Source of the DNA: Desulfobulbaceae bacterium | GTDB lineage: Bacteria > Desulfobacterota > Desulfobulbia > Desulfobulbales > Desulfobulbaceae | DNA: 36,140 nucleotides | Direction: 5' to 3' | NCBI GenBank assembly: GCA_023544645.1 | Contig: JAMJFO010000037.1 | Coordinates: 1-36,140 of the forward strand | Shown: positions 18,901 to 24,693 of the stretch, one piece after another | How positions within the stretch are numbered: position 1 is the first letter of the stretch | Layout of the letters: each line of letters opens with the position of its first letter | Notes under the pieces: model-generated | The model's database searches: none | Told to the model about the DNA's origin: nothing | What the model saw: the letters and a program-made list of their open reading frames with translations, nothing else | Made by a program: the position numbers and the translations under genes

Positions 18901-19256
18901 GGTATGCGTTGAAGGATGCAGTCATTTCCGCCGGCGCCACCCGTTTGCGTCCGGTCATCCTCACTGCCATTACCACCATTTTGGGACTGCTGCCCATGGT
19001 GACCGGGGTGTCGTATGATTTTCATAATTGGAGCATTTCCTGGGTGAGCGAGTCCAGCCAGTGGTGGCGGTCCATGGCGGTTGTGGTTATTTTCGGCCTT
19101 GTTGTCGCCACCTTTCTCACCCTGGTGGTTGTGCCGACCCTGTACTACATGCAGAAACGCTCCGTGGAAATCATGGGGCAGTTTCATCGCCGGGTGCATG
19201 ATGAATACTGGGGCCTGTATGACAAACTGGTTAACCGGGATCCAGGTAATTCTTAA
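15936..19256 (+). CDS. RND family efflux permease
   Basis: A 1106-residue proton-driven inner-membrane pump. Both repeats of the RND fold are visible: TM1 at about 12-30, a first large periplasmic domain, TM2-6 with LALGMLVDNAIVIVENIYRF in TM4, a cytoplasmic linker (about 485-515, Gly/Lys rich), TM7 and a second periplasmic domain. A last helix bundle follows (about 905-1080, GVVSLAGVVVNNAIVLLDY-type motif). TM4 has an Asp followed by Asn (VDNA) where AcrB has two Asp, a pattern common in several RND clades. A WSISWVSESSQWW segment sits near residue 1035. It cannot be assigned to drugs, metals or lipids. It is translationally coupled to the adaptor; no outer-membrane factor follows. Confidence 0.93.
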   Translation: MIISDTAVQKSISVLVLGVLILVFGSYCYSVLPRESEPDITIPNVFVSTNYRGVSSADIETAVTVEIEKKLKGLDGLKKIQSVSSEGISSINIEFVTGVDIDKALQDVKDKVDEALGELPTDLDEDPTVFEVNFSEFPIVVFSLSGTCGLPCLKNIADDLEDDIEAITGVLEVDVTGGLEREIRVEIFPEKLAYYGLTINTFQQVVESENKNTSGGAIRLGSGRFLLRVPGEFSSPDEIYGLVMGVHEGEPVYLKDVARVVDSFKEETSRSRLDGREAINIAVKKRSGENILAITREVDELIEKRRLTWPAGTEITKLMDKGKDIKRMVADLENNILSGLVLVVLVIFFAMGIRNAVLVSLAIPFSMLLSFTVLYILGITLNMVVLFSLTLALGMLVDNAIVIVENIYRFMEQGASRVEAAMKATSEVAYPVIGSTLTTLAAFSPMLFWPGIMGEFMSYLPLTLIVTLSSSLFVALIINPALASLFVKVKEVKADSGAAGGGKRSVEEPVEIRGVLLTQYSRTLQFALKYPLVMIGSAFCVLILMFQGWLLVVGLEKPVEFFPEIDPKGMYVNVEIPEGAELDYIDRVMRRVEMAVAGGDDVPDSTGGHTWEQYRQALALKPYTSATGAPYHGSSDLRNITDIYMKAVVTAGPGSAFDPNAPNHIGVRFLDLEERHRSTHDTVADIRERVKNIPGGKITIAMQEEGPPTGAPINIEISGDNFSVLGSIAGKIRDVLEQVPHVKDVRDDFNEGKPSVQVVVDRQKAALFGLSTEMIGFALKTAYNGLDVSTYREENEDYDITVQLAEADRKVIDVLHELMIPAPSGEMVPLSTIAQVRYAGSIGDIVRINNERVVTVKANVDENKIPGPVARAEAEKLLKDIALPPGYKITFTGEFEFQQESEDFLSKAFVVALLLIFLILVTMFNSVGQPFIIMTSVILSLGGAFLGLMLFRQPFGIIMTGVGVISLAGVVVNNAIVLLDYTNKLLERGYALKDAVISAGATRLRPVILTAITTILGLLPMVTGVSYDFHNWSISWVSESSQWWRSMAVVVIFGLVVATFLTLVVVPTLYYMQKRSVEIMGQFHRRVHDEYWGLYDKLVNRDPGNS

Positions 19257-19269
19257 AAAGAGAGAGCAT

Positions 19270-19785
19270 ATGGCCGGGAATATACTACTGATTGGATTCA
19301 TGGGCGTGGGCAAGGGCAGGGTGGCCAGGGCCCTGGTCGAGAAGACCGGGATGTTTGGTGTTGACACCGATGACCTGATTGAATCCCTGGAGAACATGAA
19401 GATCCGCAAAATTTTTGCCCTGCGCGGAGAGCCCTGTTTCCGGGAGTTGGAGCAGCGCACGGCGGACTGGCTTCGCCGCAACGTCAGCAATACCATCGTG
19501 TCAACGGGAGGGGGCTTTTTCAAGGTCAGGAAGCTGGGCAGAAAGGACACGGTTGTGTACTTGCATTCCTCCCTGGAAAATATCATAGCGGCCATGAACG
19601 CGCATCCCAAGGCAAAAAAGAAGATCAGGAAGCGGCCGCTCCTGCAGGATTTGGAGTCGGTTACATCTCTCTATGAAGAGCGGCTGCCGCTGTACCGCAA
19701 AGCTGCCGATCTGGAGGTCAACGTTGAGCAGCGGGAAGCAGAAGATATTGCCGCCGAAATTATGAAAAAATTGAACCCTGGGTGA
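19270..19785 (+). CDS. Shikimate kinase-like protein with altered Walker A
   Basis: A 171-residue protein with the length and layout of shikimate kinase (AroK), which phosphorylates shikimate with ATP in chorismate synthesis. Matches are DTDD (Asp32, Asp34), FREL (Arg58), STGGG (Gly80-82) and KRPLL in the lid (Arg122). The Walker A loop, however, reads GFMGVGKGR: the Ser/Thr after Lys15 that binds Mg-ATP is Gly16, and Arg17 replaces the next Thr. The DNA shows GGC AGG, so this is not a reading slip. It may be a diverged kinase with another substrate, or an inactive relative. The frame is open upstream into the pump gene, but ATG 19270 gives the family start. It sits 13 bp after the pump stop. 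Confidence 0.75.
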   Translation: MAGNILLIGFMGVGKGRVARALVEKTGMFGVDTDDLIESLENMKIRKIFALRGEPCFRELEQRTADWLRRNVSNTIVSTGGGFFKVRKLGRKDTVVYLHSSLENIIAAMNAHPKAKKKIRKRPLLQDLESVTSLYEERLPLYRKAADLEVNVEQREAEDIAAEIMKKLNPG

Positions 19786-19790
19786 CCTGT

Positions 19791-19837
19791 CCCGAAGAGC
19801 TGCGCCTGGATTCACGTTCCAGGCGCAGCTCTTCGGG
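19791..19837. terminator. Perfect 20-bp hairpin after the efflux/kinase operon
   Basis: CCCGAAGAGCTGCGCCTGGA (19791-19810) is exactly complementary to 19818-19837, leaving a 7-nt loop TTCACGT. It starts 6 bp after the kinase stop codon. No U-run follows the plus-strand arm (GTGCTTTGAG), so it is not a textbook intrinsic terminator. It could block transcription or protect the 3' end of the mRNA. Confidence 0.65.
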
Positions 19838-19914
19838 GTGCTTTGAGAGCCGGGCTGCTTCCCTTCTTGACAGAGATATTGCCAGTTGGTATCAAATAAA
19901 GGATACATACATCA

Positions 19915-20535
19915 ATGATTCAGTTCTTCCGTGTTAAAAATATGAAAAATATATTTTTGTATATAGTTTTTTCCCTCCCGGCAGTGTTTCTGCTCATAAC
20001 GCCGGTTTATGCCAATGAGGTGCTGTCCACCATTGATGAGGCGGTGAATCAGTACAAAAATGGCGATTATGAAGGCGCTGCCAGCAATCTTGATTTTGCC
20101 GCCCAGTTGATCAGGCAGAAAAAGAGTGAGGAATTGAAGGAGGTCTTTCCGGATCCTCTCGCCGGCTGGGAAGCGGAACCGCCCACTTCCCAGGCCACAG
20201 GAACATCCGTTTTCGGCAGGAGCGTCAGTGTAAGCCGCGCCTATGTAAAAAATAAATCTTCCATAACCATAGACATCGTGACGGATTCTCCGGTCATGCA
20301 GTCACTGATGATGATGCTGAGCAATCCGGTGATTGCCAGTGCCGGAGGAGGGAAGCTTGAGACGTTCAGCTCCCATCCCGGCATCGTCCAGTACAAGGAG
20401 TCCGACCGCAGCGGCAGTGTCAATATTGTGGTTGATAAACGATTCCTGGTCACCGTGAAGGGCCATCAGGTGGACAGGGAAAACCTGATCGCCTATGCAG
20501 GCGCGATACGGTATGCAGAGATGACAAAAAAATAA
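19915..20535 (+). CDS. Conserved periplasmic protein of unknown function
   Basis: A 206-residue exported protein. A signal peptide covers about residues 10-33, with the likely cut after VYA in ITPVYANEV. The mature part begins with a helical segment (AVNQYKNGDYEGAASNLDFAAQLIRQKKSEEL) that resembles one TPR-like unit, followed by LAGWEAEPP and a beta-rich domain ending YAGAIRYAEM. I recall homologues with the same order (short helical start, then a P-x-GW motif and a C-terminal beta domain) in other Proteobacteria, all without known function. ATG 19942 would give a tighter signal peptide; ATG 19915 has AAAGGA 12 nt upstream. No operon partner is obvious. Confidence 0.7.
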   Translation: MIQFFRVKNMKNIFLYIVFSLPAVFLLITPVYANEVLSTIDEAVNQYKNGDYEGAASNLDFAAQLIRQKKSEELKEVFPDPLAGWEAEPPTSQATGTSVFGRSVSVSRAYVKNKSSITIDIVTDSPVMQSLMMMLSNPVIASAGGGKLETFSSHPGIVQYKESDRSGSVNIVVDKRFLVTVKGHQVDRENLIAYAGAIRYAEMTKK

Positions 20536-20670
20536 ATGTTGGTAAAAGCGCAAAGTGTGGTTGCCTTGCCCCGTGAGTATTTACAATGCAGCCGCTGATC
20601 CGCGCAATGTAAAATGTAAAAAAACTATACTCCCGGGGATGGCTGAAGAGGTTTTTCCCGTGGATGATGT

Positions 20671-20724
20671 AACCCCTGTTGCTTTGGTATAGAATTGGCC
20701 TTCTTCCTGTAACAGGGGTTTTTT
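20671..20724 (+). terminator. Terminator-like hairpin in the leader of the 20737 gene (possible attenuator)
   Basis: AACCCCTGTT (20671-20680) and AACAGGGGTT (20711-20720) form a perfect 10-bp stem with a 30-nt loop, followed at once by TTTT. The ribosome binding site GGAGGT (20727-20732) of the next gene begins two bases after the T-run. A terminator placed this close to a start codon suggests either the end of a preceding transcript with a promoter inside the loop (TATAGAAT lies at 20689-20696), or transcription attenuation. Confidence 0.5.
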
Positions 20725-20736
20725 ATGGAGGTAACC

Positions 20737-20919
20737 ATGCCTGATGAAAAAAAAGAAAAAAAACAGGACGCACACCCTGTTTCCGATGACGCGATTTTCA
20801 AGGTGACCAAGGAAATCGTGGTCAAGTTCATCGAAGTCGGACGTCTGACCCCGGCTAACTTTGAAGAGACCTATAACCAGGTTTTTGCAACCGTGAGAAA
20901 ATCGGTGCGTCCGGAGTGA
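20737..20919 (+). CDS. Small conserved protein upstream of mpl
   Basis: A 60-residue cytoplasmic protein: a charged, Lys-rich N-terminus (to about residue 14) and a predicted helical body, VSDDAIFKVTKEIVVKFIEV followed by GRLTPANFEETYNQVFATV. I recall similar short proteins in Desulfobacterota, without known function. The start is ATG 20737 with a perfect GGAGGT 4 nt upstream; the ATG at 20725 is part of the leader hairpin. The stop overlaps the GTG start of mpl in GTGA, so the two are coupled. Confidence 0.75.
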   Translation: MPDEKKEKKQDAHPVSDDAIFKVTKEIVVKFIEVGRLTPANFEETYNQVFATVRKSVRPE

Positions 20920-22373
20920 GTTCCGCTGCCCAGCTTGATCCGGCTCTCAACAGGGCTCCTGAAGACCTTCGTCATGTCCATGTAATGGGTATCTGTGGCA
21001 CCGGTATGGCCGCCCTGGCCGGGATGCTCAAGGAACGTGGATATTGTGTCACCGGTTCCGACCAGAACGTATATCCTCCCATGTCGGATTTTCTCGCCGC
21101 CTCCGGCATCCCGGTAATGAGTGGCTACAGTGCGGAAAATCTAGATCCTCGCCCGGATCTGGTCATTGTCGGCAATGTAATCCGGGCCGTTAATCCGGAA
21201 GCGTGCCGTCTGGCGGAACTGGGTATCCCTTACCTGTCCATGCCCCAGGCACTGAGCCGTTTTTTCATCCAGGGGCATGTTTCCCTGGTCGTTGCCGGGA
21301 CCCACGGTAAAACCACCACCGCTTCCCTGCTGGCCACGGCTCTCGATACCATGGGCGCCGGTCCGGGATTCATGATCGGCGGAATCGTCGAGGCTTTTGG
21401 TCGCAATTATGCTGTCGGCACTGGGCAATACTTTGTGGTCGAAGGTGATGAATATGATACCGCTTTCTTTGACAAAAGTTCCAAGTTTGTTCATTATCGT
21501 CCTGATTGTGCGATTATAACATCCATTGAGTTTGATCATGCCGATATCTTCACCGACCTGGACATGATCAAGCGTTCCTTTTCCCGTTTTGTTGACCAGG
21601 TTCCAACCGACGGCCTGATAATGGCCTGCGGGGATGACCCGGTGGTTCGGGAGATTGTCAGCGCCGCATCATGCCGGGTTATGACCTACGGTCTGGACGC
21701 CGGGAGTGATTGGCAGCTGGCTGACTTCACGCCCCGGGGACTGACCGCCGCGTTTTCCGTTTATTGCCGGGGAAAATTTTTCGGCTCCTTTACCCTTCCC
21801 ATGCCCGGACTGCATAACGGGCTGAATGCCACCGCGGTTATCGGTCTTATGGATTCGCTGGGATTTGATCCTGATGCCATTACCAGGGGGATTGCTTCTT
21901 TCGGAGGGGTGAAGCGGCGGCAGCAGGTCCGGGGTGAAGTGAATTCCATCACTGTTATCGATGATTTTGCCCATCATCCGACTGCTGTGCGCGAAACTGT
22001 CCATGCCCTGAAGATGGCCTGGCCCCAGCGCCGCCTGGTGGCGGTCTTTGAGCCGCGGACCAATTCAAGCCGCCGAGCCGTTTTCCAGACCCGGTATGTT
22101 GACGCTTTTGCGCATGCCGATGTTGTGGTTGTCCGGGAACACGTGCCGCTGGACAATGTTCCCGCGGATCAGCAGTTTTCCTCGGCACAGCTTGTTGAAG
22201 ATCTCGCCGCGGCAGGGAAAAAAGCATATTATTTTGTCGATACGGACCAAATCCTGAGTTTTCTTGGTGACTTTGCCAGGCCCGGTGACGTTGTTGCCAT
22301 ACTTTCCAATGGCGGTTTTGATAATATTCATCAACGTTTACTTGATATCCTGGCCGCCGATGCCATACAATAA
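20916..22373 (+). CDS. mpl: UDP-N-acetylmuramate:L-Ala-gamma-D-Glu-meso-DAP ligase (Mpl)
   Basis: Mpl attaches recycled L-Ala-gamma-D-Glu-meso-diaminopimelate tripeptide to UDP-MurNAc, saving cell-wall material. The 485-residue protein shows the Mur ligase layout: N-terminal nucleotide-binding VHVMGICGTGMAALAG (21-36), ATP loop GTHGKTTT (128-135), the Mpl-specific EGDEYDTAFFDKSSKF, the central SIEFDHADIF and the C-terminal VIDDFAHHPTAVRET and FEPRTNSSRR. The EYDTAFFDK motif separates Mpl from MurC and MurE. The start is GTG 20916; a later ATG would remove the Rossmann strand. It implies the organism has meso-DAP peptidoglycan and imports murein peptides. A small 2-TM protein gene follows. Confidence 0.95.
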   Translation: MSSAAQLDPALNRAPEDLRHVHVMGICGTGMAALAGMLKERGYCVTGSDQNVYPPMSDFLAASGIPVMSGYSAENLDPRPDLVIVGNVIRAVNPEACRLAELGIPYLSMPQALSRFFIQGHVSLVVAGTHGKTTTASLLATALDTMGAGPGFMIGGIVEAFGRNYAVGTGQYFVVEGDEYDTAFFDKSSKFVHYRPDCAIITSIEFDHADIFTDLDMIKRSFSRFVDQVPTDGLIMACGDDPVVREIVSAASCRVMTYGLDAGSDWQLADFTPRGLTAAFSVYCRGKFFGSFTLPMPGLHNGLNATAVIGLMDSLGFDPDAITRGIASFGGVKRRQQVRGEVNSITVIDDFAHHPTAVRETVHALKMAWPQRRLVAVFEPRTNSSRRAVFQTRYVDAFAHADVVVVREHVPLDNVPADQQFSSAQLVEDLAAAGKKAYYFVDTDQILSFLGDFARPGDVVAILSNGGFDNIHQRLLDILAADAIQ

Positions 22374-22415
22374 GAGTATGCTTTTGTTTACTCAAACCAT
22401 TTCCGGAAGATATGG

Positions 22416-22619
22416 ATGCAGAATCTGAACAAGAAGAAAAAAATGGGCGGCTGGATAATGGCGGCCTTTGTGGTCTGGCTGGTGATGAATATCCGCGTTG
22501 CCGCGGGTATCGGTACGATATTTGAACGTGCCGTTGATGGCCTGGTCGGGATAACCCTGCTGGTTATCGCAGTTTTTCTGGCCCTTGATTTTTTTGGCCT
22601 GACAGGAAAGAAGCGGTAA
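22416..22619 (+). CDS. Small two-helix membrane protein
   Basis: A 67-residue protein with a Lys-rich start (MQNLNKKKKM) and two hydrophobic segments at about 11-30 and 44-62, ending in GKKR. The positive ends suggest both termini are in the cytoplasm. No function is recognisable. The ribosome binding site is a weak GGAAGA at 22405-22410. It lies 42 bp after mpl and may be co-transcribed. Its stop codon is one base from the converging stop of the Hpt gene. Confidence 0.6.
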   Translation: MQNLNKKKKMGGWIMAAFVVWLVMNIRVAAGIGTIFERAVDGLVGITLLVIAVFLALDFFGLTGKKR

Positions 22620-22620
22620 A

Positions 22621-22956
22621 TCAGAGTATTTTGTCGAGTTCCTTTTTAAGCTCGTCGACCAGCTTGGAACGGTCACCATTGATATGGCAGACCTGCATGT
22701 GGTTTTCAATGGAATATGCTTTTTCCGCCAACTCGGGCAGGCCCAGATTGAGGAGCGCTCCCTTGATGGCATGGCCGGTCCGGCTGAGCGCATCGCTATT
22801 ATCGGTCACCGCGAGATGTTCAAGCTCTGTCATCAGATTCCTGATGGTCCCGATGAAGCGGGGCATCACCGTTTCGATTTTTTCATCCGAAAGCAGGTAC
22901 GCTGAGCTGAGGTGGTCCTTTATCCTTTCGCGGTATGTGATATGTTGCTGTTCCAC
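22621..22956 (-). CDS. Stand-alone Hpt (histidine phosphotransfer) domain protein
   Basis: A 111-residue all-helical protein. RTGHAIKGALLNLGLPELAEKAYSIE is the Hpt signature, with the phosphorylatable histidine in GHAIKG. Such proteins relay phosphate between a hybrid histidine kinase and a response regulator. No kinase or regulator lies in the window, so its partners are unknown. The start is GTG 22956 and has no clear Shine-Dalgarno sequence. The gene is divergent from tilS across a very A/T-rich 97-bp region. Confidence 0.85.
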   Translation of the reverse strand: MEQQHITYRERIKDHLSSAYLLSDEKIETVMPRFIGTIRNLMTELEHLAVTDNSDALSRTGHAIKGALLNLGLPELAEKAYSIENHMQVCHINGDRSKLVDELKKELDKIL

Positions 22957-23053
22957 TGTTGTGCCGAAATGATGCCTGTTATAATTTTCAATTTACGTAT
23001 ACTCTATAATACAATTTTTTTGCCATTATTCCAATTTTTTTTACTGCCATTCA
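22957..23053. promoter_or_regulatory. A/T-rich divergent promoter region (hpt/tilS)
   Basis: The 97 bp between the divergent hpt and tilS starts contain long T-runs and a perfect TATAAT at 23005-23010 on the plus strand, but no -35 box at the right distance. I cannot assign exact promoters. Confidence 0.35.
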
Positions 23054-24097
23054 ATGCATTTTCTGGAACGTCTAATTGCTGATATAATAAGCCGGGATCA
23101 GTTGATCAGGGACAGCGAGCGCCGCGTTACAGTAGGCATCTCGGGCGGCCCGGATTCCGTGGCGCTTTTCCATGTGCTGCTTTTCCTGCGGGAAACATTG
23201 GGCATATCCCTTGTGGCCGCGTATATCAACCACGGACTGCGCCCCGAGGAGGCGGAGATTGAAGAACATTTTGTCCGCTCCTTGTCTGAAATGGCGCAGG
23301 TGGCGTATCAAACCATTGAGGTGGATGTCCGCGAATTTGCCCGGCAGGAAAAAATATCGCTGGAACACGCGGCCCGCGATCTCCGCTATAAGGCCCTGCG
23401 GGAAATAGGGCGTACGCACGGCGCCCCCTTGATCGCGGTTGCCCATACAGCGGATGACCAGGCAGAGGAAATACTTCTCCGTCTCCTGCGCGGAAGCGGA
23501 AGAAAGGGGCTGTCCGGGATGCGCGGCCGCGCCGATGATATCATCCGGCCGATGCTGTCCATCGATAAGGAGAGCGTCCTGCGTTATCTTGAAGACAAAA
23601 ATATTTCTTATTGCATTGATTCATCCAATACCGATATGCGTTTTGTCCGTAATCGCGTCCGCCACTCATTGATTCCGTTTCTGGAACGTACCTTTGACCG
23701 GGGTATTCGCCGGGCGCTGCGCAAAACCGCCGACAGCCTGGCTGAAGATGAAGATCTGCTGGAAGATTTGACGCGGGAAGCCGCACGCAGGGTTCTGGCG
23801 TCGGCGGATGATGAAAGGACGCTGGAATATCCGGTGATGCTCCTTGACCGCCCGAAATTCAGGGAGCTTCCTGCCGCACTGCAGCGGAGAGTCGTGGAAT
23901 TACTTCTCTGGCAGTTGCATTGCCCGGCAAGCTATTCCCATATCATGAAAATTGTCCAAGCGGCCGATACCGGCAAAACAGGCAGCGAGATTCACCTGAG
24001 CCGGGGATTGCGGGCGGGGGTCCAGCGGGAAAGGCTTGAATTCCTCTACCCGCAAGGCCAGTCGTCCTGGCGGGGGAGGTTATATCCCAAGAGATAG
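23054..24097 (+). CDS. tilS: tRNA(Ile)-lysidine synthase
   Basis: TilS converts C34 of the CAU anticodon of tRNA-Ile2 to lysidine, which is essential for reading AUA. The 347-residue protein has the PP-loop SGGPDS (30-35) and the family motifs INHGLRPEE, LEHAARDLRY, VAHTADDQAEEILLRLLRGSG, MLSID and DSSNTDMRFVRNRVRH. The C-terminal part (about 215-340) corresponds to the substrate-binding domain; the extra domain of the 432-residue E. coli protein is absent, as in several short TilS forms. The start ATG has no visible Shine-Dalgarno sequence but gives the normal N-terminus. Confidence 0.94.
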   Translation: MHFLERLIADIISRDQLIRDSERRVTVGISGGPDSVALFHVLLFLRETLGISLVAAYINHGLRPEEAEIEEHFVRSLSEMAQVAYQTIEVDVREFARQEKISLEHAARDLRYKALREIGRTHGAPLIAVAHTADDQAEEILLRLLRGSGRKGLSGMRGRADDIIRPMLSIDKESVLRYLEDKNISYCIDSSNTDMRFVRNRVRHSLIPFLERTFDRGIRRALRKTADSLAEDEDLLEDLTREAARRVLASADDERTLEYPVMLLDRPKFRELPAALQRRVVELLLWQLHCPASYSHIMKIVQAADTGKTGSEIHLSRGLRAGVQRERLEFLYPQGQSSWRGRLYPKR

Positions 24098-24162
24098 TTT
24101 TTACGGCAGGCAAGCGTAAACATAATAACGATGAACAAGTCTTTTCAACAAGGAGTACGGTC

Positions 24163-24399
24163 ATGAACCATATGTTGCAAATAATCGGGTTTTGCTTTTT
24201 GCTGTTGACGGTTGTCAGTTCCGCCGGCTGGTCCATGGATTTTGTCAACGTGAGCAACGAGGAGTTGTTCGAGCTGCGCGGCGCTATTCAGAATGCGCCG
24301 GAAGCTGACCAGGAGGTGTACCGGACAGAGTGGGAAAAAAGGGTTGCCGGTTTGACGATGAAGAAAAGAAACAATGTCCGGAACCTCCCGAAGCAGTGA
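24163..24399 (+). CDS. Small exported protein of unknown function
   Basis: A 78-residue protein with a signal peptide (about 1-23, likely cut after AGWS or nearby) and a short helical mature part (FVNVSNEELFELRGAIQNAP, then EVYRTEWEKRVAGLTMKKR). The SNEELFELRG pattern is reminiscent of the DUF1104 family, from memory. AAGGAG lies 8 nt upstream of the ATG, a strong site, which supports it as a real gene. It precedes the formate dehydrogenase operon by 294 bp; no functional link is visible. Confidence 0.6.
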   Translation: MNHMLQIIGFCFLLLTVVSSAGWSMDFVNVSNEELFELRGAIQNAPEADQEVYRTEWEKRVAGLTMKKRNNVRNLPKQ

Positions 24400-24693
24400 A
24401 AAAAACGGCGCCGAACTCGATCAACCCCCTGTTCCCGCTCAGGGCTATGAGAAGGAAGGGGTTCAGGGGCAGATTATTTTCGGGGGATTTACGCAAAACA
24501 GCGGTTCCGACCGTTGAGGAGAGCGGAAATGTACAAGATTCAAGCTTTTTACAATATCTCAGCCCATTTTGGGACAGCGCCGCGATAAAAATTGGTTGTC
24601 TCCTTTATCGTGCTCACATAGAATGTAATTAAAGGCGTTTATTGTGCAGGCATGCCCGTCGTTGTTTTCAGCAGTGGAGGAGATTGGAGCCGG
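24400..24693 (+). promoter_or_regulatory. Intergenic region with the promoter of the fdhA operon
   Basis: The gap holds no convincing gene. TTGTCT (24596-24601) and TAGAAT (24619-24624) are separated by exactly 17 bp, giving a transcript start near 24631 and a leader of about 60 nt before fdhA. GGAGGAG (24676-24682) is the likely ribosome binding site. CCCTG (24428-24432) and CAGGG (24441-24445) can form a weak hairpin after the small exported gene, but no T-run follows. Confidence 0.5.

Noticed and set aside
18456-19610. Open frame (384 codons) on the minus strand across the end of the pump and the kinase gene
   Set aside because: Antisense to two well-supported genes and low-complexity in the middle.
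24330-24632. 100-codon open frame after the small exported gene
   Set aside because: It overlaps that gene out of frame, runs through the fdhA promoter and has no ribosome binding site or family resemblance.
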